NCBI RefSeq assembly: GCF_042652345.1 | Contig: NZ_JBHSJJ010000008.1 | Location: 1 to 64,000, forward strand | Reading direction: 5' to 3' | Length of the DNA: 64,000 bases | Source: Negadavirga shengliensis | GTDB lineage: Bacteria > Bacteroidota > Bacteroidia > Cytophagales > Cyclobacteriaceae | Shown here: one piece after another, positions 45,332 through 54,231 of the stretch | How the letters are laid out: each line of letters opens with the position of its first letter | Position numbering within the stretch: position 1 is the stretch's first letter | Notes under the pieces: model-generated | The model's input: only the letters and a program-made list of their open reading frames with translations | What the model was told of the DNA's origin: nothing | Databases searched by the model: none | Position numbers and translations under genes: made by a program

Positions 45332-45465
45332 GGCACCCCAGTGATTTTTTATATTCTGGTGAATAGCTGTGAACATTGCTTGGATTTGTTTTAAACGCTC
45401 TACCCCCGGTTGTCATCAGCAATCCTTAAAAAAGATTTGAACGGAAGACAAAAAAACTACGCAGT

Positions 45466-45480
45466 AAGTAAAACATACTT
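45466..45480. promoter_or_regulatory. Candidate TetR operator palindrome
   Basis: AAGTA-N5-TACTT (45466-45480) is a short inverted repeat 48 bases before the TetR gene. A TetR-family autoregulator could bind here, but the half-sites are only 5 bases and could arise by chance. No clear -7 box is seen beside it. Confidence 0.35.
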
Positions 45481-45528
45481 TTCCGGAAGTCGTTAGTACT
45501 ACATTAAGAGTTTTTCTTTTACAGTCGA

Positions 45529-46209
45529 ATGGAGCATATATTGAACTACATCGTAGTGCCGGTAAACAGTGATATTTATATCAAAGATCCGTTGAGTTCG
45601 GACTTGGGGAAAAAAATCATCAACCAAAGCCTTGAACTGATTGAAGACCTGGGAATGGAGAGCTTTACTTTCAAAAAGCTTTCTGAAAAAGTGGGGAGTA
45701 CCGAAGGGGCTATTTACCGTTATTTTGAAAACAAACACAAACTTCTACTTTATCTGACTACCTGGTATTGGGGGTGGCTGGAGCATCACCTGGTATTTTC
45801 CATTTCCAATCTGGACGACCCTCATGAAAAAATGAAGGTGATCATTCAGTTATTGGTGGAGGGACCTACTTATAAGGAGAACATATACATTGACATCGAG
45901 ACTTTAAGAGGTATCGTCACGGAGGAATCCTACAAGGCATTTTTGACAAAAGAAGTTGATGTGGAAAATAGAAACGGATACTTTAAACAGTTCTATAAGC
46001 TAAGTGAAAGAATCACACAAATAGTCAGAGAGCTCAATCCCAATTATAAATACCCCAAAACCTTGGTTTCCACTCTTCTGGAATCTACTTTACTGCATGC
46101 TTTTTTTATGAAGCATATGCCTATGATGACCGAATCCGGTCTAAAAGGAACTGATAAGCTGAGTTTTTATTACGATTTAGTATTTAAAACAATAAAGGAT
46201 GAAAACTGA
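45529..46209 (+). CDS. TetR/AcrR family transcriptional regulator
   Basis: A 226-residue regulator. The N-terminal helix-turn-helix (about residues 25-75) contains FTFKKLSEKVGSTEGAIYRYFENKHKLL, the TetR recognition region. The C-terminal domain is unlike well-known ligands' pockets. It overlaps the ABC exporter gene by 11 bases and so is probably co-transcribed with, and controls, the exporter operon. Confidence 0.9.
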   Translation: MEHILNYIVVPVNSDIYIKDPLSSDLGKKIINQSLELIEDLGMESFTFKKLSEKVGSTEGAIYRYFENKHKLLLYLTTWYWGWLEHHLVFSISNLDDPHEKMKVIIQLLVEGPTYKENIYIDIETLRGIVTEESYKAFLTKEVDVENRNGYFKQFYKLSERITQIVRELNPNYKYPKTLVSTLLESTLLHAFFMKHMPMMTESGLKGTDKLSFYYDLVFKTIKDEN

Positions 46210-47914
46210 ATTGGTTAATACCCCCCTTAAGAGGTTTTTTAACCTTCTTCGCGATGAAAAAAAAGAAATTTATTCGATATATTTTTATGCAGTTCTGAAT
46301 GGTTTGGTTTCTCTTTCTTTGCCGTTGGGAGTTCAGGCTATCCTGAATTTTATTTTGGGCGGAAGGATGACCACGTCATGGGTACTGCTTGTGGCCATTG
46401 TGGCTTTAGGGGTGATTTTTGGGGGATACCTTCAAATCAGCCAATTATATCTCACTGAGAAACTACAGCAGAGGATTTTCAGCAAATCCGCGCTTGAATT
46501 TGCTTACAGGGTTCCCCGGATAAAGACAGAAGCCCTTATGGGAAAGTTTGCCCCCGAGTTGGTGAACCGTTTTTTTGACACCATCAATCTGCAAAAGGGT
46601 CTGGCCAAGCTCCTTATAGATTTCAGTACGGCCTCCCTACAGGTTTTTTTCGGACTGGTTCTGCTTGCCGTTTACCATCAGTTCTTTATCATTTTCGCGG
46701 TAGTCCTGGTAATCATCCTTTATTTGATATTTAGGTTTACCAGCCCAAAAGGAATGGCTACCAGCCTTAAAGAATCATCTGCAAAATACGAAGTCGCTTT
46801 TTGGCTGGAGGAAATCGGAAGGACTTTGGGAACTTTCAAGTTATCGGGATTTTCTTCCTTACCTTTTACCCGCGTGGACAAACTGGTAAAACAATATGTG
46901 GAATACAGGAACAACCACTTTGGCGTGCTGATTTTCCAGTATAAGGTAATGATTGCTTTTAAAGTACTGATTGTCGGATCGCTATTGATTGCAGGCAGTA
47001 TACTCCTCATGTCGGATGAGATCAGCTTGGGCCAGTTCGTGGCAGCCGAAATTATCATTGTATTGATCATAGCGTCTGTTGAAAAGCTGATCCTTAGCCT
47101 GGAAACGGTGTATGATACCCTGACCGCGACGGAAAAACTGGGTTTGATCATGGATATGGGCCTCGAAAGGTCAGACGGGATCGACAAGTCGCTTAAAATA
47201 ACAAACAACGGGTTTTCCTATTCATTGAGGAATCTGACCTTTCAGCCTAAAAATATGGATCATCCCGTTGTAAACCATATAAATCTCGATATAGAGGAAG
47301 GGGAGAAACTGGTTGTGACCGGAGTCAGTGGTTCCGGCAAAAGTACTTTGCTGCATATGATGGCCGGATTGATCGAGGATTATGAAGGCAAAATCCTGAT
47401 CAATAAGTTGCCTTTGGAAACCGTTTCCTTAGAGAAACTGAGGTCCATGATAGGGGATAGCCTGTCCCGCCAGTCCATTTTCCACGGTTCGATAAGGGAA
47501 AATATTACGGTAGGCAAAGACGACGTGGAAGAGGAAAAAATAAGGGAGATAGTGGAACTTGTCGGGTTAAATGATTACGTGTTCAAGTTAAAAGATGACC
47601 TGGATACCGTTTTGATGCCGGAAGGAATGCAGTTGAGCAATGCAAATATCAGCAGGATCATATTGGCCCGTAGTCTTTGCTTTTCTCCGAAACTGTTGTT
47701 GCTGGAGGAAGAATTTAACTACTTGGATGGAGAGGAGGCAGAAAAATTGCTGGATTATATATTTAATGGACCCTGGACTCTGGTAGCAACGAGTGTGCAA
47801 GACAGGGTGTTGCAAAAAGCGGACAAAATTGTGGAGATGAAAAATGGCTCCGTTGTATTTGAAGGAAGTTATGATGAATACAAGGCATTTCAGAAAGGAA
47901 AAAATGAACAATAG
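46199..47914 (+). CDS. ABC exporter (permease + ATPase) with degenerate ATPase motifs
   Basis: A 571-residue half-exporter: six-helix transmembrane domain (about 20-300), then nucleotide-binding domain (about 335-565). Walker A is intact (GVSGSGKST, ~377). The other motifs are altered. The signature LSGGQ reads LSNAN (~479), Walker B reads LLLLEEEF (Glu for Asp, catalytic Glu kept), the Q-loop region is SLSRQS, and the H-loop His is replaced by Ser (TSVQD). There is no C39 peptidase domain. Followed by HlyD and TolC genes, so it looks like a type I secretion or tripartite exporter. Whether it hydrolyses ATP normally is doubtful. Confidence 0.88.
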   Translation: MKTELVNTPLKRFFNLLRDEKKEIYSIYFYAVLNGLVSLSLPLGVQAILNFILGGRMTTSWVLLVAIVALGVIFGGYLQISQLYLTEKLQQRIFSKSALEFAYRVPRIKTEALMGKFAPELVNRFFDTINLQKGLAKLLIDFSTASLQVFFGLVLLAVYHQFFIIFAVVLVIILYLIFRFTSPKGMATSLKESSAKYEVAFWLEEIGRTLGTFKLSGFSSLPFTRVDKLVKQYVEYRNNHFGVLIFQYKVMIAFKVLIVGSLLIAGSILLMSDEISLGQFVAAEIIIVLIIASVEKLILSLETVYDTLTATEKLGLIMDMGLERSDGIDKSLKITNNGFSYSLRNLTFQPKNMDHPVVNHINLDIEEGEKLVVTGVSGSGKSTLLHMMAGLIEDYEGKILINKLPLETVSLEKLRSMIGDSLSRQSIFHGSIRENITVGKDDVEEEKIREIVELVGLNDYVFKLKDDLDTVLMPEGMQLSNANISRIILARSLCFSPKLLLLEEEFNYLDGEEAEKLLDYIFNGPWTLVATSVQDRVLQKADKIVEMKNGSVVFEGSYDEYKAFQKGKNEQ

Positions 47915-47916
47915 CC

Positions 47917-49272
47917 ATGCTTAACATTTCAAAAAATTCCATTAAAGGCCGGGTTAATCCGTTCTCCTTTGACAGTTACAAGATGACGCTTCCGAGCGAT
48001 CAAAGCAGAAAGCGGGTGAGGATATTGCTGTATATCTTATTGGTGGCCTTTGTGATGCTTTTTTTGCCATGGACCCAAAATTTCCGGTCCAAAGGTATGG
48101 TGACCGCACTCAAACCTGAGCACCGTCCCCAAACCATCCATTCGATTATTCCGGGAAGGATTGAAAAGTGGTATGTACAGGAAGGGGATTTTGTAAACAA
48201 GGGGGATACCATCCTTTACATTTCAGAGGTCAAGGATGAGTATATGGATCCGGCGCTTCTGGAAAGGACCCGGTTACAGGTGGATGCCAAAATGCTTTCG
48301 GTAAAATCCTATGAAGAAAAAGTGAGGGCTCAGGAGAACCAATTGGTAGCATTGACAGAAAACAATAAACTCAGGAGGGAACAGGCTCTAAACAGGTTGG
48401 AACAAGCCCGCTTAAGTATATTGTCTGACAGCATCATGTTGGAGGCTGAAAAAGTGAACCTTACTGTGGCGGAGCGACAGTACGAGCGGATGGAAAAGCT
48501 CTATGAGGAGGGGCTGAAGTCATTAACGGATCTGGAAACAAGAAAAATCAGATTGCAGGAGACTCAGGCAAGAAAGATCAGCGCGGAGAACAGACTGTTG
48601 AGCAGCAGAAATGATCAACTTACCGCGCAGATTGAATTGAATGCGATTGATAATGATTTCCGGGACCGATTGGCCAAAGTAAATGCAGACAGGTACTCTG
48701 CGCTTTCAGACCAATATGATGCCGAGGCCACCGTTAACAAGTTGGAAAACCAGCTTTCAAATTATACAGTAAGGTCAGGCATGTATTATGTATTGGCACC
48801 CCAAGCCGGTTATATCACCAAGGCCATTCAGGTGGGGATCGGGGAAACGATAAAAGAGGGGGCGGAAATTGTGAGTATTATGCCACAGGACTATTCCCTA
48901 GCAGTGGAGATGTATGTTGCTCCTATTGACCTTCCATTGATAAAAGTAGGCAATAAAATCAGGTTTATCTTCGATGGGTGGCCTGCTATTGTCTTTTCCG
49001 GTTGGCCCCAACTATCCAACGGTACTTTTGGAGGAAGGGTTTATGCCATCGACAATTTCACAAGTGATAATCACAGATACAGGATATTGGTGGTACCCGA
49101 TATGGATGAAGAGCCCTGGCCGGACGCACTCCGCTTAGGCTCAGGTGCTGAAGGCATCGCTTTGCTGAACGATGTGCCTATATGGTATGAAATCTGGCGT
49201 CAGATGAACGGGTTCCCACCTGATTTTTATACCGTCAAGGAATCAAGAGAAATAAGTAGGAGTAAAAAATGA
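47917..49272 (+). CDS. HlyD family periplasmic adaptor
   Basis: A 451-residue membrane-fusion protein. It has one N-terminal helix (about 33-52), a split lipoyl domain (PGRIEKWYVQEGDFVNKGD and LAPQAGYITKAIQVGIGETI), a long coiled coil (about 120-280), and beta-barrel domains toward the C terminus. It starts 2 bases after the ABC exporter gene and overlaps the TolC-like gene by 4, so the three proteins form one export set. Confidence 0.9.
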   Translation: MLNISKNSIKGRVNPFSFDSYKMTLPSDQSRKRVRILLYILLVAFVMLFLPWTQNFRSKGMVTALKPEHRPQTIHSIIPGRIEKWYVQEGDFVNKGDTILYISEVKDEYMDPALLERTRLQVDAKMLSVKSYEEKVRAQENQLVALTENNKLRREQALNRLEQARLSILSDSIMLEAEKVNLTVAERQYERMEKLYEEGLKSLTDLETRKIRLQETQARKISAENRLLSSRNDQLTAQIELNAIDNDFRDRLAKVNADRYSALSDQYDAEATVNKLENQLSNYTVRSGMYYVLAPQAGYITKAIQVGIGETIKEGAEIVSIMPQDYSLAVEMYVAPIDLPLIKVGNKIRFIFDGWPAIVFSGWPQLSNGTFGGRVYAIDNFTSDNHRYRILVVPDMDEEPWPDALRLGSGAEGIALLNDVPIWYEIWRQMNGFPPDFYTVKESREISRSKK

Positions 49273-50657
49273 AAAAACTTTGTTGTTTCATAGTGCTTTT
49301 AATTAGAACCGGTCTGGTCGTTGGTCAGGGTACACTTACTTATGATGATTTTCTGGAATGGGTGAGATCCTACCATCCTGTGGCGAGGCAAGCGGATGTT
49401 ACCTTGGAAATGGGTAGACAGGAGCTTCGTATGGCCAGAGGGGGCTTTGATCCTTTACTGTATGGCACCTTGGATGAAAAAAATTATAATGGCAGGGAAT
49501 ATTATAACAAAAGGGAAGCCGGTGTCTTGGTACCCACCATGGCTGGTGTTGAATTAAAGGGACTGGTGGAGCAAAACAGAGGGGTCTACCTTAATTCGGA
49601 AAACAATGTGCCACAGGGTGGTTTGATGGCTTTGGGGGCATCAGTCAATGTGGGGCAGGGGCTGTTTATAGACAGAAGGAGAGCAGCCTTGAGACAGGCG
49701 GAGATTTTTGCAGCATCTACCTCTGAGGAACGGCGTCAGCTACTCAATGGCCTTTATCTGGATGCCACGCAGGCTTATTGGAACTGGGCGGGCGCATACG
49801 CGGATTTGCTTGTGAGGGAAGAAGGTGTGAGGCTGGCGGAGATCCGTTTTGAAGGGATCAAGTCTAGTTATGAGCAGGGAGACTTACCGGCGATAGATAC
49901 GGTGGAGGCGTATACACAGGTACTGAACAGGGTGATCCATCTACAGGAAGCCGAAAACAGGTTTTTTGCCAGAACACAGGATTTGAACGTGTATTTATGG
50001 GATGAAGACCAAAACCCCATTTTTCTGGAGCAGGGTGTCCTACCGGAAGGACTGGAAAATGAGTATTTCGATCAGGTCGACATAAATGCCTTCAGGAGTG
50101 CTATTGTAGAACATCCCGACCTTAGGCTGTTGGACTATGATCTGGAATATTTGAATGTGGACCGGAGATGGAAGGCCGAACAATTGAAACCTGTCGTAAA
50201 AATCAACTACAACTTTCTTACCGAGTCGTTTAATGGGCTTGAAAATGCACCTTTTTTTGAGAACAACTATAAATGGGGTATCCAAATCAGTACACCTATT
50301 TTTTTAAGAAAGGAACGCGGGGCATTGGGTGTCACCAAGGCGAAGATCAACATGGTCGAATACAAGCGGGACCTGCAATACCAGCAGCTTAGCGCGAGAC
50401 TTGAGCAGGAATACAACAATCTCCTGGTACTGAACAAGCAGGTCAACACTTTCGAAGACAACATTGCAGGATTGGAACGGTTACTGGAGGGGGAGAAGAT
50501 AAGGTTTGATATGGGAGAGAGTTCACTTTTTCTTATCAACGCCAGGGAAACCAGCCTGTTTGATGCCATTTTGGTCATGAATTCCATATTTGTACAGAAA
50601 AATATCTCTTTTTCCAGGGTAAGGACAGCCGCTGGCTTAGGATTTGATGGGCCTTAG
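49269..50657 (+). CDS. TolC family outer-membrane channel protein
   Basis: A 462-residue exported protein: signal peptide (cleavage near VVGQG, residue 20) and the TolC helical fold, with a Gln/Glu-rich C-terminal coiled coil. It is the outer-membrane duct of the TetR-regulated exporter. The 13-base gap to the next gene suggests read-through into the lipid genes. Confidence 0.87.
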   Translation: MKKLCCFIVLLIRTGLVVGQGTLTYDDFLEWVRSYHPVARQADVTLEMGRQELRMARGGFDPLLYGTLDEKNYNGREYYNKREAGVLVPTMAGVELKGLVEQNRGVYLNSENNVPQGGLMALGASVNVGQGLFIDRRRAALRQAEIFAASTSEERRQLLNGLYLDATQAYWNWAGAYADLLVREEGVRLAEIRFEGIKSSYEQGDLPAIDTVEAYTQVLNRVIHLQEAENRFFARTQDLNVYLWDEDQNPIFLEQGVLPEGLENEYFDQVDINAFRSAIVEHPDLRLLDYDLEYLNVDRRWKAEQLKPVVKINYNFLTESFNGLENAPFFENNYKWGIQISTPIFLRKERGALGVTKAKINMVEYKRDLQYQQLSARLEQEYNNLLVLNKQVNTFEDNIAGLERLLEGEKIRFDMGESSLFLINARETSLFDAILVMNSIFVQKNISFSRVRTAAGLGFDGP

Positions 50658-50670
50658 TTAAAACGCAAAT

Positions 50671-51711
50671 ATGGTTTTACTCCGCTGGATCACCTCCCCT
50701 TTCAGATACGGGCTTGCAGTTTTGAAGCGAAAGATCGGAAAACTGGGGCTGGTCAGAATGGAACTGTTTTTGGCTTTCGGGAACGAAAAGGAGATTTTTA
50801 TCAAAGGAAGAATCGTAGAAGCCTACCGGCAAAGCAGGCCTTCGGAAAACAAAAACGCATTTCAGAATATCATTGCGGCCATCAGAAGATATGCCGGAAG
50901 CAGCATTCCGGATGTGAGGGTGATGTTGGAATATCACCATCTGAGAATAGAAATGGTGAGTGACGAAGAAGGTATTTTTGAAAAACGCTTTGATGATCCC
51001 CATCCGGTAACCAATAACAAAGAGAAAGCGCGTTTGAACATCATAAAAGAACCCGGTATACAACCCGAAAACGAGTGGATTGAAATCGATATTCTGAGGT
51101 ACGCCAGCGACCATGATTTTGGAATTATCTCGGATATCGATGACACGATAGTTGTGTCACATGCGACAAAAGTGGGAAAGAAGTTTTGGCTTTCAGTTTC
51201 TAAAAATGCTTATACCAGGAGACCTTTTCCCGGTGTAAGTGAATTCTACCATTTGATTTCGGAGGGGGGGGCCCATCCTGTCTTTTACGTTTCCAGCAGC
51301 GATTGGAATCTATATGATTTGATTATGGATTTTCTCAGGTACCGAAATATTCCTTCCGGACCCATCCTGCTTAAAGACCTCCATGTCAACCTGAGAAACA
51401 TCTGGCAATCCGGAGGAGGTGACCATGGGCACAAATTGGATAAAATATGTCTATTAATGTCTCTCTATAAAGAAATGAAGTTTGTTTTGGTAGGGGATAG
51501 TGGCCAGCACGATCCGGAGCTTTACTCAGAGGTGATCCAAAAATTTCGGGGGCGGGTCATCGCTGTTTATATCAGAAGGATAGATAGAGAAGACAAAGAG
51601 CGGGAAAAGATCCTCAACCGTTACCAACCTGAAGTTCAGGTAGCCTGGGTCAAAAACACGAAGGAAGCCATTCAGCACGCCACACAATTCTTATTAAGCA
51701 AAAAACAATGA
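50671..51711 (+). CDS. App1 family (DUF2183) phosphatidate phosphatase-like protein
   Basis: A 346-residue protein. The C-terminal DUF2183 domain (about 145-340) has the HAD phosphatase signature DIDDT (D of ISDIDDT), plus VSSSDWN and GDSGQHD. These match the catalytic domain of yeast App1, a phosphatidate phosphatase that makes diacylglycerol. The N-terminal part (about 1-140) is a beta-rich domain. It overlaps the lipid kinase gene by 4 bases, so it may act in opposition to that enzyme. Confidence 0.83.
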   Translation: MVLLRWITSPFRYGLAVLKRKIGKLGLVRMELFLAFGNEKEIFIKGRIVEAYRQSRPSENKNAFQNIIAAIRRYAGSSIPDVRVMLEYHHLRIEMVSDEEGIFEKRFDDPHPVTNNKEKARLNIIKEPGIQPENEWIEIDILRYASDHDFGIISDIDDTIVVSHATKVGKKFWLSVSKNAYTRRPFPGVSEFYHLISEGGAHPVFYVSSSDWNLYDLIMDFLRYRNIPSGPILLKDLHVNLRNIWQSGGGDHGHKLDKICLLMSLYKEMKFVLVGDSGQHDPELYSEVIQKFRGRVIAVYIRRIDREDKEREKILNRYQPEVQVAWVKNTKEAIQHATQFLLSKKQ

Positions 51712-52586
51712 AAAATGCCTTGTTTATTATTAATCCCATATCAGGAAACATCGAAAACAAAGACGAATTGGTGGACGAAATCATACAGGATATTTTTGGA
51801 TACCAGGTGTCTATATGGAAAACTACCGGGAAGGACGATGAGCAAAAAGTCAGGGCCTTACTGGAGGAAACCTGTCCGGATCTTCTCATGATCGGCGGTG
51901 GGGATGGTACCATTAAAATGGTTGTGTCCCAGATTTCCAATTTGGAGTGTCCCATATTGCCCGTTCCCTTCGGTTCGGCAAACGGGCTGGCGAAATGTCT
52001 GGGCATAAATGATTGGGAGGACAGTTTGAGCGCACTGGGGAAGGGACAGGTGATTAAAATGGACATGCTGGACATCAACGGAGAGCTATGTCTGCATTTA
52101 TGTGATTTCGGTTTCAACGCGGGCTTGATCAAGAAATTTGAAGAGGGGGATGAAAGGGGAATGATTGCCTATTTCAAAAACTCGCTCTCCCAAATGTTTG
52201 AAACGAGACCTAACAGGTATCATTTACAGGTGGATGGAATGTCAATGGATATCTTGTCTAAAATGCTGGTAGTCGCCAATGGACAAATGTACGGAACAGG
52301 AGCCAAGATCAATCCCGGTGGGAACATAGATGATGGGGTTTTCGAGATCATATCCCTTAACCCGGAAGGGATTCAGGATTGGTTATCGCTTACCCTGGGT
52401 TTTATCACCGAAGATTTTAGTGATTTGGATTTTGTGAAAACCTGGAAAGGGAAAAACGCCCAAATCGAAAATATTGATGGAGCTGCATTTCATATCGATG
52501 GTGAGATGAGGGAGGAAAGCCGGTTTATATCCGTCCGTCTGAAAGAAAATAAGCTAAATATGTTCAATAATATCCAACCCGCCTAA
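51708..52586 (+). CDS. Diacylglycerol kinase family lipid kinase
   Basis: A 292-residue member of the DAGK catalytic / YegS-like family. Motifs are INPISGN at the N terminus, MIGGGDGTIKMV (nucleotide site), PVPFGSANGLAK, and a C-terminal beta-rich half (GAKINPGGNIDDGVFEI). It would phosphorylate diacylglycerol or another lipid with ATP. It is paired with the App1-like phosphatase, and the two could cycle phosphatidate and diacylglycerol. Last gene of the TetR-regulated run. Confidence 0.88.
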   Translation: MKNALFIINPISGNIENKDELVDEIIQDIFGYQVSIWKTTGKDDEQKVRALLEETCPDLLMIGGGDGTIKMVVSQISNLECPILPVPFGSANGLAKCLGINDWEDSLSALGKGQVIKMDMLDINGELCLHLCDFGFNAGLIKKFEEGDERGMIAYFKNSLSQMFETRPNRYHLQVDGMSMDILSKMLVVANGQMYGTGAKINPGGNIDDGVFEIISLNPEGIQDWLSLTLGFITEDFSDLDFVKTWKGKNAQIENIDGAAFHIDGEMREESRFISVRLKENKLNMFNNIQPA

Positions 52587-52628
52587 TCGGAAAATACTAG
52601 ATTCCTTTAAAGAACCTGATGGTTTGAA

Positions 52629-53612
52629 TCACAGCCATCTTCTCTTTTTGAAATAATATATCAAAACCAGCGTAACACTTACAAAAGTGACCCATGTATA
52701 AAGGTAACCATATTGCCATTGCAATTCGGGCATGTTTTCAAAATTCATCCCATATACCCCAGCCAGGAAAGTAAGGGGAATGAATATGGTCGCAATAATG
52801 GTAAGTGTTTTCATGACCTCATTTTGCCGGATATTGAGTTGGGCCATATACATTTCCACCAAACTGTTCACCGATTCTTTCTGGAGTTCAAGATTCTCAA
52901 TGATTTCAATGCAGTGATCGTAAGCATCGTTGATATATATCAGGTTCTTCTTTCGGATAAGATGGTGGTCTGACTTTTTCCATTGTGACAGGAGTTCCCT
53001 GATCGGCCAAATGTTTCTCCTGATGAATTCAATATGTTTGCGCTGGGTGTAGACAGCAGAAAGTTGAAAGCTTTTGGATTTGTTGAGCAGTTTGTTTTCG
53101 AGGTGTTCCATTTCATCGACTATAATTTCCAGGATATGGAAATAGTGGTCGATAATGGCGTCCAAAAGGGTATATGAAAAATAATCGGTGCCCAATTTTC
53201 TCATTTTCCCTTGTGGGTTTTCCAGCCGGGCCCTTATGGGATCGAAAACATCCTCAGGATTTTCCTGAAAAGTAAGTATGAAGTGATTCCCAAACAGCAG
53301 GCTGATTTTCTCTGATTTCACCTGGTTGAGTTTTCGGTTAGGTGAATAGATCATCCGTATGGTAATGAAGATAAAATCATCAAAAAATTCTATTTTGGGG
53401 CGTTGTGTGGGATGGGTGAGATCTTCGTAAATTAGCGGATGGATGTTGAAAACCTCTTTTATTTCTTCCATAAAGGTCTGGTTATTGATATCCTGGATAT
53501 TGATCCAGACTTTACTTTCCTCCGAAATATGTGATTTTATCCGGTGGGGATCTGTGACCCAGAACTTTTCAAAATGCTGACCCGAAAACCGGTAGATTTC
53601 GCATCCTTCCAT
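52629..53612 (-). CDS. corA: CorA family Mg2+/Co2+ transporter
   Basis: A 327-residue channel: long cytoplasmic alpha/beta and helical domain (1-265), then two C-terminal helices (about 270-290 and 300-320). The signature YGMNFENMPEL lies between them (GMN). It takes up Mg2+ (also Co2+ or Ni2+) as a pentamer. It lies 38 bases after the response regulator gene, possibly in the same transcript; opposite to the exporter operon. Confidence 0.93.
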   Translation of the reverse strand: MEGCEIYRFSGQHFEKFWVTDPHRIKSHISEESKVWINIQDINNQTFMEEIKEVFNIHPLIYEDLTHPTQRPKIEFFDDFIFITIRMIYSPNRKLNQVKSEKISLLFGNHFILTFQENPEDVFDPIRARLENPQGKMRKLGTDYFSYTLLDAIIDHYFHILEIIVDEMEHLENKLLNKSKSFQLSAVYTQRKHIEFIRRNIWPIRELLSQWKKSDHHLIRKKNLIYINDAYDHCIEIIENLELQKESVNSLVEMYMAQLNIRQNEVMKTLTIIATIFIPLTFLAGVYGMNFENMPELQWQYGYLYTWVTFVSVTLVLIYYFKKRRWL

Positions 53613-53650
53613 GTTTTCTATTTTAGGATGCAGGATGGTTAGGCTTATAT

Positions 53651-54028
53651 CTATTGCAGTATATTTTGTAACTTTTCATGGGTAAGGGGTTTTTCAATGA
53701 AGCCTTTTACGAAAGGAAACTGTTTGGATCTTTGTCTATCCTGAAAATCGATCGAGCTGGATAGCATGATGACACGGTCATTCCGGGAATTTTCGAGTTC
53801 AACATAATGATCCAAAAAGTCCCACCCGTTCATGACGGGCATGTTAATATCCACCAAAATCAGGATTTTTTTTTCAGCATCCATGTCTTTTAAACAGTCA
53901 AGGGCTTTTTCAGCTTCCAAAAATTCAATGGTTTTAGAGGATAGTTTCAGTTTGTTGATTAACCGTTTGTTGATCAGGTTGTTAATGGGATCATCATCAA
54001 TTAAAACAATCAAATCGAATGGATACAT
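53651..54028 (-). CDS. Stand-alone response regulator receiver
   Basis: A 125-residue single REC domain with all key residues: DDD at the N terminus, phospho-Asp in LVDINMPVMNG, Ser in MLSSSID and Lys in IEKPL. It has no output domain, so it acts by protein contact or phosphotransfer, like CheY. No kinase gene is adjacent. Confidence 0.9.
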   Translation of the reverse strand: MYPFDLIVLIDDDPINNLINKRLINKLKLSSKTIEFLEAEKALDCLKDMDAEKKILILVDINMPVMNGWDFLDHYVELENSRNDRVIMLSSSIDFQDRQRSKQFPFVKGFIEKPLTHEKLQNILQ

Positions 54029-54181
54029 TGACCTATTTAATAATGTCTTGTAATAAATTTTTTGCCCTAAAACGCTAGTGTCAGAAATTTAACATTATAA
54101 TTTCAGTATTAAAATATATTGATTCAAATTTTAAACGGGTGCCAGTCAGGCTGAATCTTTTCTTATAAGGCAATAATGCAA

Positions 54182-54207
54182 AAAGGGAAGCACTATGGCT
54201 TCCCTTT
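54182..54207 (-). terminator. Terminator of the groESL operon
   Basis: AAAGGGAAGC / GCTTCCCTTT (54182-54191 and 54198-54207), a 10-bp stem with a 6-base loop, lies 25 bases after the groEL stop. On the minus strand it is followed by a short T run. It fits an intrinsic terminator. Confidence 0.85.
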
Positions 54208-54231
54208 GTCAGTATACTAGATGGGGATGGA

